Source: Bryobacteraceae bacterium (GTDB lineage Bacteria; Acidobacteriota; Terriglobia; Bryobacterales; Bryobacteraceae). From it: DNA of 59,967 nucleotides. The number at the start of each line of letters is the position of its first letter. Position 1 is the stretch's first letter. Where the stretch lies: contig JAIEPW010000114.1 of assembly GCA_019748195.1 (NCBI GenBank), positions 1 through 59,967 on the forward strand, given 5' to 3'. This document shows positions 40,724 through 50,118 of this stretch, piece by piece. Below the pieces are notes generated by a model. The model saw only the letters and a program-made list of their open reading frames with translations, was not told the origin of the DNA and made no database searches. The position numbers were made by a program, and so were the translations under genes.

Positions 40724-43700
40724 CTACCGGACCGCCATCGTCACGGCCGGGCTCGACTGCCCGCCGATCTCGATCACCACCGGAACCTCGTTGCCCGGCG
40801 TGATCCCCGAAGGCACGATCGCGTTGATCTGGTACAACCCCGCCGATCCCGGCGTCAGCCCGCTGAACAACACCCGAGCCTCCACGCCGCCGATCGTCAC
40901 CCGCGGCGTGTTCACCGTTCGCGACAGCGGATTGGACGGCGCGGGCGCGCCCGTCGGCACCGCCGGATTCACCGCGCCCAGACCCGTGCAGTAAATCACG
41001 ATCGCCTCCCCGATCGCCGCCGGCGTGCCCGCCTGCGCCACCGTGAGTTGATCGCTCTTCACGATCACCGCCTGCCCCGTCCCCTGCTGGTTCACCGTGA
41101 AGATCCCCGGCTGCGCCGCCGCCACCGAAAGCTGCTCCGGCACCGACAGCGCCGCTCCCCGCTTCACCGTGATCGGATGCTGCGTGTTCACCGGCACGTC
41201 GAACGGCACCTGCACGTTCAACTGGCTCTGATTCCCGTACCACAGCGGCAGCGGCCGATCCCCCAGCAGCACTTGAATCCCGTTCAACTCGCTGGGCAGC
41301 GGAAGAGCCGATGCCTGGGTTATTCCCTCACCCAGGCTGCCGCCGTACACCGTGATCAGACTCCCCGGCGCGATCGGCGAGACTTTGCCGCTCGCCGCAT
41401 GCACCACGCCGCCCGCGATGACCGTCGGAGTCGTCGACGTGCTCAGGCTTCCCGACAGATCCACTTGCCCGCGTTGCACTGTCGCGCCGTTGGTCGCGAA
41501 CGCCGTCACCGAGATCACCACCGCCGACTGCGGCCGCTGCACCGGACGCCACGTTCCCATCCACACGCCGTTGCCGATATGCGTGAGGTTGATGCCGGAG
41601 TCGCGGTTCGAGAAACCCACGACAACCGTGCCGCCCGCGCCGATCCGGTTTCCGCAATCGTCGGCGACCTCCACTTCAATGGTCGTCGGCTGCCCTGTCG
41701 TCGCGGTGAAGCCCGTTCGCAGCGCCCGGTGCTGGATGCGCAGGTTCGGCGATGAGCAGGCCACTGCTCCGTGGATGCCGCTCTTCAACTGCGCCGCGGA
41801 GACTCCGGCGGGCGCGACGATATTCAGCACGCTCACCGTGCGCGCCGTTCCGTCGCCGAACAGAAGCGTGATCACCCCGCGTTCCACCGTCCCCGCGCTC
41901 AGCGAGCTGAAGTCCGGAAACACACGCATCACCGTGGGCTCACTGGAGGCAACCGAGGCGTTCGTCGGCAGGAATGTAAACCCGCGTCCGATGGAGCCCG
42001 AGTTGAAGTTGTCCGCCGTGCGCGCCGGATTGCCGATCCTCACATCCTGCGAACCTGGGTTCTGGCCGGCAACCCCGGTGAAGATCAGGCCCGCCGGATA
42101 CACTTCCGGCCCGGGAGACGAGCCCGCCGGCAGTACGTTCAGAATCACCGTGAGGATCTGCGGCGTGTTCACCGCGGGCCCGTTCACCTGCACCCGGCCG
42201 TAGTGTTCGCCCGGCGGAAGTCCGCTCGCATCGATGGAAACGGTCACGCGCGAAACGTCCAGGTAAGGGCGTTCCACCGTGCCGCTCGCCGGGCTGATCT
42301 GCAGCCAGTTGACCCCGGAAACCGTCGACACCTGCGCCGACCAGCTCATCGATCCTTGCCCGATGTTCAGCACGCCGAAGTCCTGCGCCAGCGGGCGTCC
42401 GCCCTGCGCGACCGCGGTGAAGCGCAATGCCGACTGGCTCAGCAGGATCACGCGCGGCGCGGAGGTGATGCTGAGCGTCACCGCGAGATCCACATTCTGC
42501 CCTGCACCGCTGATCCGCACGTTGCCCTGATACGTTCCTGGCGCCAGCGTGCCGGGCCGCGCCGTGATCGTTGCGAACCCGGCCGCGGTCGCGGTGGGCT
42601 GCGAGCTTGCCGTCGCGGAAAGCCACGTGCCGCCCGATGTCGTGCTCGCCTGGACCGTGTAGGTGAGCGTCCCGGTTCCCGAGTTCGAAACGCGAACCTG
42701 TTGCGTCTGCGGCTCGGTTCGTTCCACCGCGGAGAGACTCACGGCGGTCGTGTCCACGCTGAGCCGCGGCTGTCCCGTGCTCTGCGGAACCGTCAGCGTG
42801 ACGTTGATCGTCTGCGTTCTTGGCGAGGCGAGCGGGGACGTAATCGTGACCACCGCCTCGTACGATCCCGGCGCCAGACCGGCGGCATCCGAACCGATCG
42901 CGATGTTGAAGGGCAGCGTGCCCGATGGCGGGCTCAGCCGCACCCACGGGGCGCTGGCGGACGCGGTGAAGCTCATGCCGGGCGTTGTCGAGGAGAGGGT
43001 CACCGCGCGCTCCTCGCCCGGAACTAGCGTGATCCGCGCGGGAGTCGCCGTGAACGACGGCGCCTGCGCCCGCACCATGCGCACGCGATGGTTGTCCTCA
43101 TCGGCAATGTAGAGGTTACCGGCGCGGTCGAAGGCGATGCCGGCGGGCGATACCCCCGCTGAAAGAGCAGGACCGCCGTCGCCGGAGAACCCGCCGAAGC
43201 CTGCTCCGGCCACGGCGGTAAGCGTTCCGTCCGCGTTCACCCGGTTCACCTTCCCCGCGCGCGTATCACCTACGTGCAAGACCCCGGCTGGATCGAATGC
43301 AAGGCCGTAAGGTGAGTTAAGCCCGCTGGCGACTGTTGTGATCGTTCCATTCTCGGCGACCCGGCGAATCCGCCCGCCCCACAGTTCGGCGATGTAGACC
43401 TGGCCCGCGGAGTCGATCGCGATTCCCGCCGGTCCGAAAAGCGATGCTTGCGCGGCGGGACCGTTGTCACCGCGGCTCAGGCCTTGACCGTCACCTGCAA
43501 AGCGAGTTAGAGCCCCGGAAGCCGATCGCCGGAAGACCTGATTGAAACCTGCTGAAAAATAGATTGTGCCGTCACGGTCCACGGCAATGCAGTTTGGGCC
43601 TAAGAACGAGCTGCGGTCGATGATTGTTCCGGAAGGTACCAGGGTCGTGATGAGGCCTGATCCTGAGATCTGCTGAATTCCCGACGGAGCCCCGATGATG

Positions 43701-44845
43701 ATGTCCCCTGTTATGGGGTGAATCGCCAGTGCCGCGGAGTGAACTGCCGCTGTCACTGTTCGGATCACTCCGTCGGGACCAACTCGTCGGATTCGATCGT
43801 TCCAACTGTCGCTGATCACCAGGTTGCCCTGATTGTCGATCGCAACCTGGGCGCGGTTCGGACTCCGGCTCGTCGGAAATTGTAGATGAGCGTTGACCGC
43901 CGGTCCGCCGTCCCCCGAGAACCGGTACAAGCCCGTTGCGCCGGCAAGCCGGGTCGCTGAGTTCCCTTGGACCCGTTCGATAACCCCGTCGCGAGGGCGA
44001 ATTAACAGTCCCGCAGCGTCGAAGGCAAATCCGTAATTGAAATTGGTAACCCCGTCCGCCAATCTGGTTCCATCAACGCCAAATACGCCGTCACGTCCGC
44101 TGGCGTACAGCCTCCCGCCGTGAACAGCAAAGCGCAGAGCACTTCGGCCCGGCAGGATGGTAGAGATGATTCCATTGCGAATCACTCGAACTGTCGTGCC
44201 CGCGATGTAGATGTTGCCCTCGAGATCCACTGCGACATCGTAGGGGTTTTCCAAGGATGCCTGTGTGGCGAGCCCCCCGTCGCCGGAAGTGCGGCGTTCG
44301 CCGGTTCCCGCGATCACCGCGACCGTACCGGAAGGCGTCACTCGGTACACTTTATGATCGGCACCGCCCGCGAAGTAGACATTTCCGGCGGCGTCGCTCC
44401 CGATTCCTACCGGGACGTAGCCTCGAACCAGCGATGTGATGATTCCATTGGGGCTAACTTTTCGAACACCATTGATCAGGTCCGCGATGTAAAGATTACC
44501 TGCGGAGTCCATGTGGATGTCATAGGGCGCCCACAAAGACGCCTGGGTCGCCGGACCGCCATCTCCTGAAAAGGCCTCCTTGCCGTTACCTGCCACCGGC
44601 GTCAGATTGCCCCCGCTCAAGCGGAAGATCATGTTATTCCCGGTGTCGCAGATCAGCAGCGACCCATCGCGATCGGTAAGCAAACCATAGATGTCCGAAC
44701 TCAGCGGCGCGCCGATCGCCGGGATCGTCCCCCGCGGGAAAATCCACTCCGTTCCGGCAACGGTCGTGATAATCGATTGTCCGGACAGCAGTCCGGCGAA
44801 GACGAGAGCCGCGATCGCGATCCGCCAGCGGGATTGAGCCACCAT
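40724..44845 (-). CDS. Giant exported NHL-repeat protein with TIGR03437 C-terminus
   Basis: A 1373-residue secreted protein. Signal peptide at 1-23. Residues about 25-620 are NHL beta-propeller repeats, each with a (S)GDGGPA(T)QASL stretch followed by NLYIAD-type strands; at least five copies are visible. Then several BACON/Ig-like repeats of about 90 residues, each with W(L/V)xxSPxSGT and GxYxGxVxI blocks. The C-terminal ~240 residues (from VVHAASGKVSPIAPGSLITV to AVTMAVR) resemble TIGR03437, a domain recurrent in Solibacter-type genomes. Role is unknown, possibly a surface adhesin or recognition protein. The promoter gives a leader of about 10 bases. Confidence 0.92.
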   Translation of the reverse strand: MVAQSRWRIAIAALVFAGLLSGQSIITTVAGTEWIFPRGTIPAIGAPLSSDIYGLLTDRDGSLLICDTGNNMIFRLSGGNLTPVAGNGKEAFSGDGGPATQASLWAPYDIHMDSAGNLYIADLINGVRKVSPNGIITSLVRGYVPVGIGSDAAGNVYFAGGADHKVYRVTPSGTVAVIAGTGERRTSGDGGLATQASLENPYDVAVDLEGNIYIAGTTVRVIRNGIISTILPGRSALRFAVHGGRLYASGRDGVFGVDGTRLADGVTNFNYGFAFDAAGLLIRPRDGVIERVQGNSATRLAGATGLYRFSGDGGPAVNAHLQFPTSRSPNRAQVAIDNQGNLVISDSWNDRIRRVGPDGVIRTVTAAVHSAALAIHPITGDIIIGAPSGIQQISGSGLITTLVPSGTIIDRSSFLGPNCIAVDRDGTIYFSAGFNQVFRRSASGALTRFAGDGQGLSRGDNGPAAQASLFGPAGIAIDSAGQVYIAELWGGRIRRVAENGTITTVASGLNSPYGLAFDPAGVLHVGDTRAGKVNRVNADGTLTAVAGAGFGGFSGDGGPALSAGVSPAGIAFDRAGNLYIADEDNHRVRMVRAQAPSFTATPARITLVPGEERAVTLSSTTPGMSFTASASAPWVRLSPPSGTLPFNIAIGSDAAGLAPGSYEAVVTITSPLASPRTQTINVTLTVPQSTGQPRLSVDTTAVSLSAVERTEPQTQQVRVSNSGTGTLTYTVQASTTSGGTWLSATASSQPTATAAGFATITARPGTLAPGTYQGNVRISGAGQNVDLAVTLSITSAPRVILLSQSALRFTAVAQGGRPLAQDFGVLNIGQGSMSWSAQVSTVSGVNWLQISPASGTVERPYLDVSRVTVSIDASGLPPGEHYGRVQVNGPAVNTPQILTVILNVLPAGSSPGPEVYPAGLIFTGVAGQNPGSQDVRIGNPARTADNFNSGSIGRGFTFLPTNASVASSEPTVMRVFPDFSSLSAGTVERGVITLLFGDGTARTVSVLNIVAPAGVSAAQLKSGIHGAVACSSPNLRIQHRALRTGFTATTGQPTTIEVEVADDCGNRIGAGGTVVVGFSNRDSGINLTHIGNGVWMGTWRPVQRPQSAVVISVTAFATNGATVQRGQVDLSGSLSTSTTPTVIAGGVVHAASGKVSPIAPGSLITVYGGSLGEGITQASALPLPSELNGIQVLLGDRPLPLWYGNQSQLNVQVPFDVPVNTQHPITVKRGAALSVPEQLSVAAAQPGIFTVNQQGTGQAVIVKSDQLTVAQAGTPAAIGEAIVIYCTGLGAVNPAVPTGAPAPSNPLSRTVNTPRVTIGGVEARVLFSGLTPGSAGLYQINAIVPSGITPGNEVPVVIEIGGQSSPAVTMAVR

Positions 44846-44861
44846 ATGTTAGCGGTCGCCG

Positions 44862-44867
44862 ATTGTA
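44862..44867 (-). promoter_or_regulatory. Extended -10 element of the NHL-repeat gene
   Basis: TACAAT preceded by TGA (TGATACAAT), ending 16 bases before the ATG. A start about 7 bases after the box leaves only about 10 bases of untranslated leader, with no Shine-Dalgarno site. Confidence 0.5.
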
Positions 44868-44900
44868 TCACGTCTTGTCAGCAATCGGACTACAGAATAG

Positions 44901-44932
44901 AAAAGGCCGGACGTCGCCGTCCGGCCCTTTTT
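44901..44932. terminator. Near-perfect bidirectional intrinsic terminator
   Basis: GGCCGGACG (44905-44913) and CGTCCGGCC (44918-44926) form a 9-bp stem with a 4-base loop. It is flanked by AAAA on the left and TTTTT on the right, so it can act on both strands. On the minus strand it follows the cytochrome c fusion gene (stop 44951) by about 25 bases. Confidence 0.9.
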
Positions 44933-44950
44933 GCTGATTTTCGAACTTCG

Positions 44951-46177
44951 TTATTCTTCCGCGCCGGTCTTCGGCATCTCCGCCTTCACCGCCGGAACGC
45001 GATAGTTGAACCAGCCAATCATCATCTCTTCCCAGGTTTGGTCGCCCCACTTCACTTCCTGGTTGGGATTCGGATTGTACTTGTTGTTCGCCGAGTTGTC
45101 GAAGTGCGCCACGCAATCGATGCGGGAGCCCTTGGGCAGCAGCAGCGGCTTCTCCGGAACATAGACAAGCTGCCAGTTGAAGTCGTACTGCGGAACCGAG
45201 AGCACCACTTCGCTGCGGCCGTCCGGATACGTCACCGTGTACTTGAAGTCCTTGCCGCGGACATGCATGTGCGGCATGAACGACGTGATCTCGATGTCCT
45301 CCTTGGCGATGTAGTGCGACTTCACTTCATAGTTCGGGTCGTTCGGCGGAATCTTGAAGTTGAAGGTCAGCGCGTTGGCGGTTACCGCCTTGTACTGCGG
45401 CTTCTCCTTGGCCAGCTTCAATCCGATGTAGGACCGGTCGCGCAGCGCCTTGCCGTTCGGCGTGTAGTGCATCTGGAAACGCAGCTTGGTGCCGGCCTTG
45501 ATCAGCTTAGCGGTGCCGGGCATCAGTTCCACGGCCTGCTCGCCGGGCGCCCAGCCCACCAGCAGGTTTCCACCCGCGGCCCGCGATGCGGCGTCCGGAT
45601 TCGGCTCCTGCAGGAACACGATGATGTGGTGCACCGCGCCGCGCTGTTGCGGACGCGCTTCCGCGGCGGTCACCCAGATGTCTTCCTTAAAGCCGGGATC
45701 CACCGTGAAGTACTTGTAGGGGACTTCGCCTTCGGCCGGAATGTCGAAGTCGGCGCCCATGTCGATCACCAGATCCGGCTTGCCGATACCCCAACCCTCG
45801 GTGAACTCAGGCATCTTGGGCAGATCCTTGGCGTTGCCTTCCGGAGCGCCCGCGTTCACCCAGCTCACGATCGTGTCGATCTGCTGCTGCGACAGCGAAC
45901 GGTCATTGGCGAACTTCCCGTGCGCCGGATCGGCCAGCCACGGCGGCATCGTGCGCGCGACCACCTTCTCCTTGATCGCCTTGGCCCACGGCCGGACTTC
46001 CTTGTAGTTCGTGAAGCTCATCGGGGCTGCTTCGCCCGGACGATGACACTCCGCGCAACGATTGAACACGATCGGAGCCACGTCCTTCGCGAACGTCGGG
46101 GCCTTACCCGTGCTGTTCGCCGCGATCGCCGCGGTCGCTAACAGGGTGCTTGCAGCCGAGTACCACACTGCCTTCAT
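44951..46177 (-). CDS. Exported cytochrome c / copper monooxygenase-like fusion
   Basis: A 408-residue exported protein. After a signal peptide (about 1-20), a class I cytochrome c domain follows (about 26-115) with heme motif CAECH (41-45) and candidate axial methionine in APMSF or RTMPPW. The rest (about 130-395) has the histidine pattern of copper type II, ascorbate-dependent (PHM-like) domains: AVHHIIVFLQEP, RFQMHYTPNG, SFMPHMHVRGKDF and VPQYDFNWQ. Such heme/copper fusions are seen in Acidobacteriota and Planctomycetota; the substrate is unknown. GGGTATACTG upstream supplies a -10. Confidence 0.88.
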   Translation of the reverse strand: MKAVWYSAASTLLATAAIAANSTGKAPTFAKDVAPIVFNRCAECHRPGEAAPMSFTNYKEVRPWAKAIKEKVVARTMPPWLADPAHGKFANDRSLSQQQIDTIVSWVNAGAPEGNAKDLPKMPEFTEGWGIGKPDLVIDMGADFDIPAEGEVPYKYFTVDPGFKEDIWVTAAEARPQQRGAVHHIIVFLQEPNPDAASRAAGGNLLVGWAPGEQAVELMPGTAKLIKAGTKLRFQMHYTPNGKALRDRSYIGLKLAKEKPQYKAVTANALTFNFKIPPNDPNYEVKSHYIAKEDIEITSFMPHMHVRGKDFKYTVTYPDGRSEVVLSVPQYDFNWQLVYVPEKPLLLPKGSRIDCVAHFDNSANNKYNPNPNQEVKWGDQTWEEMMIGWFNYRVPAVKAEMPKTGAEE

Positions 46178-46224
46178 AGATCTTCTATCTCCCAGAGAAA
46201 AGTGAATACACCAATCCCGATGTC

Positions 46225-46230
46225 AGTATA
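46225..46230 (-). promoter_or_regulatory. -10 element for the cytochrome c fusion
   Basis: TATACT in the context GGGTATACTG, about 48 bases before the ATG. The same ten bases surround the -10 of the small exported protein gene at 18349-18354. Confidence 0.45.
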
Positions 46231-46287
46231 CCCGTTCCGGACCATTCTGGTCTGTAATGATTCGTAATCAACAGCTTAGGCGCACGC

Positions 46288-47298
46288 TCACAGGATCAGC
46301 ATGCAATCGCCATACGAGAAGAACCGGTACTTCTCCGCCACTGCATGCCGGTATGCCGCCATTACCAAATCTGTCCCGCCGAAGGCGCAAACCAGCAGCA
46401 GCAGGCTCGATTTCGGCAGGTGGAAATTGGTCAGCATCGCTCCCGTAAGCTGAAACTCGAAGCCAGGATAGATATACAGGCTCGTCTCCCCGGCGGCTCG
46501 GCGGGTTCGCGCGTACGTTTCCAGCGTCCGGACCGAGGTGGTCCCCACGGCCACCACCCGCCGCGCCCGCGCGATCTCGTCCAACGCGTGCTCGCCCGCG
46601 GAGTACAGCTCGGAATGCAGCTTCACCTGCTCCACCACTTCGCTATTCAGCGGTTGGAACGTGCCCAGGCCGACGTGCAGTGTCACGTACGCGATGGCCG
46701 CCCCCGCCCGGTTGCAAGCATCCAGGACCCCCGGCGTGAAGTGCAGTCCTGCCGTGGGCGCGGCCGCCGATCCCCGCTCCTTGGCGAACACCGTTTGGTA
46801 GCGGTCGCGATCCTCCGCGCGATCGGGCCGTTCGATGTACGGCGGCAGCGGGATGTGGCCGGTGCGCTCGATGGCTTCCATCAGGTCTCCCCGCGACTCC
46901 ATGCGCACGCTGCGCAGCCCCCGCTCTCCGCGCCCCACGATCAACGCGCTCAAGTCCTCGCTGAACACCACCCGGTCCCCGGACCGCAACTTGCGCCCGG
47001 GATGGACCAGCGCCTCCCAGGTGCGCCCGTCATCACTGGTCGGCCGGATCACGAAGACCTCGCACTTGCCGGTGAACCCTTCGCGATGGCCCAGCAGCCG
47101 CGACGGAAAGACACGGGAGTTGTTCAACACCAGGCAATCGCCGGGGTGCAGATACTCCGGCAGATCGCGGAAGTGTCGATCCTCCCAGCGCTGCTCCGCT
47201 CGATGCAGCACCAGCATGCGGGAACCGGCGCGGTCCGCCAGCGGCTCCTGCGCGATGAGCTGCGGCGGCAGGTGATAATCGAAGTCCGAGACGAGCAT
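46288..47298 (-). CDS. queA: S-adenosylmethionine:tRNA ribosyltransferase-isomerase
   Basis: Queuosine pathway enzyme that moves the ribosyl part of SAM onto preQ1-modified tRNA to give epoxyqueuosine. Of normal length (336 residues), it has the opening SDFDYHLPPQLIAQEP, GDCLVLNNSRVFPSRLLG, the FAKERGSAAAPTAGLHFTP block, VTLHVGLGTFQPLNSE, VVAVGTTSVRTLE and the C-terminal MLTNFHLPKSSLLLLVCAFGG. No tgt, queC or queG is adjacent. It is divergent from the 897-residue protein gene by about 90 bases. A GACAAT at about 14 bases upstream may be a -10. Confidence 0.97.
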   Translation of the reverse strand: MLVSDFDYHLPPQLIAQEPLADRAGSRMLVLHRAEQRWEDRHFRDLPEYLHPGDCLVLNNSRVFPSRLLGHREGFTGKCEVFVIRPTSDDGRTWEALVHPGRKLRSGDRVVFSEDLSALIVGRGERGLRSVRMESRGDLMEAIERTGHIPLPPYIERPDRAEDRDRYQTVFAKERGSAAAPTAGLHFTPGVLDACNRAGAAIAYVTLHVGLGTFQPLNSEVVEQVKLHSELYSAGEHALDEIARARRVVAVGTTSVRTLETYARTRRAAGETSLYIYPGFEFQLTGAMLTNFHLPKSSLLLLVCAFGGTDLVMAAYRHAVAEKYRFFSYGDCMLIL

Positions 47299-47387
47299 TC
47301 GCGGCTTTCTCTATTGTCGCGCGGTGCGGAAGAGTCTTTGCAAAGTTCTGTGTCCCATCCGGGCCGAAAAACACGCTAGTCACTTCG

Positions 47388-50081
47388 ATGACAAAGATCG
47401 CCCGTTCCCTGTCCTTGTTGGCCCTGATTCCAGCAGTCGTGTCGTCCCAAGGCAGCTTCAGAGGCAGGGTCCGGGTCACCTTCGGTGAGCCGAATCTCTG
47501 GTCACTGGAGCAGGCGCAGCATCTGCTGGAGCAACGCTTTGCCGATAACAGCCACTTGAAGCCCACTGAGCCCTCGGCTGACCAGCTCAACCCCAATGCC
47601 ATTCACGGAACCCGCTTTGATGCACTCAAGCAAGCTTTGTCCGCCCGGGTGGGGCTCGACCAACAGATTCAGTTCCAGAACCAGCTCGCGATGCCTCGCA
47701 TTCAGGAAGATGCTTTGCGGCGGAATGCCCGCCTAGCTGAGCTCACCACGGCGCAGCAGCAGGAGCTAGAGATCAAGCGGAAGCTGGCTACAGCGGAGGC
47801 GCGGAAGGCGCCGCTTGAGAAAGAACTGGCCCTTCTGCAGACTCGTTTCGACGCCGCATCTGAAGAGAATCGGCCGGCCCTCATGGAGCGCATCGTCCGT
47901 CTATCGGAGCGGCTTGCAAAACTCTCCGAGGAAATCGGCGTGTTGACGGCGGAGAAGTCTGCGGCCGAGTCGCAGGTCGCACTCCTCAAGAAAGTTTTGG
48001 AGGACGCCGTCGATCCGACGACCCTTTCGACAGTTTCTCCGCCTGGCATGCCCTCTGCCGCGACGACCGGATTGCTTGAGAACGCCCTATCCTCGAAATT
48101 CAACCCCGCAGCTCCAAAGCAAAGCTTCACGAATACTATTGACAACTACCTGACAGCTCAGAACGAAGCGGTGATGAAGAACGTAACTCTTTTGAGGAAC
48201 GATCCTCCCTTCCAGCGCCGTGTAGTGTTCGCGGAGCTGCCGCACTCGTTCCACGTTGCGGGGTTGGCAAAGAATGAAATAGCACGTGTCATTTGGACAC
48301 TTAAGGGCTTCACTCGCAAGGTCCGGCGAGCCCAGGAGCAGTCGGATTATGAATACGACCTGGAGCGCCGCCGAGAAACGGTACTCTGTGGCGAAGCAGC
48401 GGAACGCGAAGTTGGGCGTCCTATCCTTTGCCAACCTGCGCCGGGCGGAGAGCGCGGCAGGCGCCTGCCCGGTGGAAGCTATTTCCGGAACTATGAGATT
48501 CGGCCGCCCAGCTTAACAGATTTCCTTTTCTACACTCTGCCCGAGACTTACTTCCAATTCGTTCGGGAGCCGCGGCAGCCGGGCTCCACAATGCAAACTC
48601 GTCGCATTACGCGCGAAACAGTCGCACCCGGGACCGTTCGGACACTAGACCTTGTACCGGCGCAGAGCTCGCTGAATGTGAACCAGGAGAACTACGTCAG
48701 CCGTGAGATTTCCCTTGCCGGCCTATTGAAATGGATGGTTCCGGGGCTCGGCGCCCAAATCGATTACCACCGCCAGCGCCAGGCGTACGAGGAATTCCTG
48801 CAATCCGCCCTCTTTGCCTCCGCTTTCGGCAAGGGTGAAGCCAAGTTCGGCTGGACGTTTGCTCCGAATCCGGGCACGACCAGCATTTCCCCCGGTGTGA
48901 AGACTACATACGCAGTGTTCGAGGTGCCCGAAAGCGCGATCACCCTTCATCTCAGTGCGTCCTTTTGCACGTATCCAAGTGGAAATCGCAGGGAGAGCGA
49001 GATCTGCCAGCAGAGCAATGCTCAAACCGAACACTTCGTCTTGCCGATTCCTGCGCGCCAGCAATACGGGTTTTACGTCACTGAAATCTCCTACCATCCG
49101 GTAGAGCCAGGACAACGACAGGTGGTCCGTTTGTTGGGAGAACATTTCTCCAGGCTTACGGGTGTCCTTGTGGCCGGAGTTCCTCTGAAGCGTAGCATCA
49201 ACATCACAGCCGCGGAAGTGAAAACTGAGAGGCGGCTTGAACTACGCGCGGATTCGCGTGCCATAGAAGGGGAGTACGAGATCCTAAACTCGCGGGAAAT
49301 GGTGCTCGCTTTCCGGATGCCTCCTACCTTTGTAGGCACGCCCTCAATCATCATCAGCAGCCCGGCACGTTCCCGCGACCTTCTCACATTGGAGAATCCC
49401 GCTTTCTTGATCCGAGTGTCCGGCGGCACGAGGGAGTCGAGCTTCCAACGGTCTTTGCGGGCTCGGAATGACATGTTCGTAGGCTCCCAGCCGGCCATTC
49501 ACTCGGTCGACCTGTTCTGTCGCCCCGGCCCGGACTGCGACATCGTGATTGAAGGCGCTAATCTGCCGCCGAACGGCTGGGAGGTGCCGGGAATTGTCGC
49601 GCACACAGTACCCGGGCCAAAACCCACTCGGGTCTGCCTGCGGGTGAAGAGTTCCGATCTACTTTCCGCCAAGGAACTGCCCATTCACCTGAATTCGAGG
49701 CTTATGAAAACGGTCGATGGACTTCGACTACCAGTGATCACCGGGGTGACACTGATACATCTGGCAAGTGATCCCAGGGACCGGCATGTCCTAAAACTCG
49801 AAGGCAATCACTTTACCAGGAACCTGCACTTGAAGATCGACGATTGCGCAGACGGCGTGAGCTCCTTGGAAGGCAAGCTCAGCTTTGTGAACGAAAGCTT
49901 GCTTCTGGCGACCGTGCCCGTCAATTGCAAGAAATTTGCTGTGCTCCATCTCAGCGACGGGATCCCGGATACCTTCAATCACACCGCTGCAGCGGTTCTC
50001 CTCAAGGAACCCGACAGCCCGGCACCCAAGAAGGACGAGCTGCGGGTGAAGAAGGTGGTGACTACCGCCGTGCCGAAGTGA
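47388..50081 (+). CDS. Large exported coiled-coil protein, unknown function
   Basis: An 897-residue exported protein that I cannot assign. Signal peptide about 1-20; a long coiled coil at about 95-205 (QQQELEIKRKLATAEARK, LSERLAKLSEEIGVLTAE); a mixed domain at about 245-460 with membrane-like LLKWMVPGLGAQIDY; and several IPT/TIG-like Ig domains toward the end (YVTEISYHPVEPGQRQVVRL, GVTLIHLASDPRDRHVLKLE). Residues 325-363 are Arg/Gly-rich and shift character abruptly. Codon use is less GC-biased than in neighbours, which fits horizontal gain or weak expression. Divergent from queA; convergent with the VWFA gene. Confidence 0.8.
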   Translation: MTKIARSLSLLALIPAVVSSQGSFRGRVRVTFGEPNLWSLEQAQHLLEQRFADNSHLKPTEPSADQLNPNAIHGTRFDALKQALSARVGLDQQIQFQNQLAMPRIQEDALRRNARLAELTTAQQQELEIKRKLATAEARKAPLEKELALLQTRFDAASEENRPALMERIVRLSERLAKLSEEIGVLTAEKSAAESQVALLKKVLEDAVDPTTLSTVSPPGMPSAATTGLLENALSSKFNPAAPKQSFTNTIDNYLTAQNEAVMKNVTLLRNDPPFQRRVVFAELPHSFHVAGLAKNEIARVIWTLKGFTRKVRRAQEQSDYEYDLERRRETVLCGEAAEREVGRPILCQPAPGGERGRRLPGGSYFRNYEIRPPSLTDFLFYTLPETYFQFVREPRQPGSTMQTRRITRETVAPGTVRTLDLVPAQSSLNVNQENYVSREISLAGLLKWMVPGLGAQIDYHRQRQAYEEFLQSALFASAFGKGEAKFGWTFAPNPGTTSISPGVKTTYAVFEVPESAITLHLSASFCTYPSGNRRESEICQQSNAQTEHFVLPIPARQQYGFYVTEISYHPVEPGQRQVVRLLGEHFSRLTGVLVAGVPLKRSINITAAEVKTERRLELRADSRAIEGEYEILNSREMVLAFRMPPTFVGTPSIIISSPARSRDLLTLENPAFLIRVSGGTRESSFQRSLRARNDMFVGSQPAIHSVDLFCRPGPDCDIVIEGANLPPNGWEVPGIVAHTVPGPKPTRVCLRVKSSDLLSAKELPIHLNSRLMKTVDGLRLPVITGVTLIHLASDPRDRHVLKLEGNHFTRNLHLKIDDCADGVSSLEGKLSFVNESLLLATVPVNCKKFAVLHLSDGIPDTFNHTAAAVLLKEPDSPAPKKDELRVKKVVTTAVPK

Positions 50082-50118
50082 ACCGGCGGGCCTCCTTGGA
50101 CACACAAGCACCAGAGGC

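Noticed and set aside
48286-48516. 76-codon frame inside the 897-residue protein gene
   Set aside because: Not an independent gene; recorded instead as a possible compensated frameshift.
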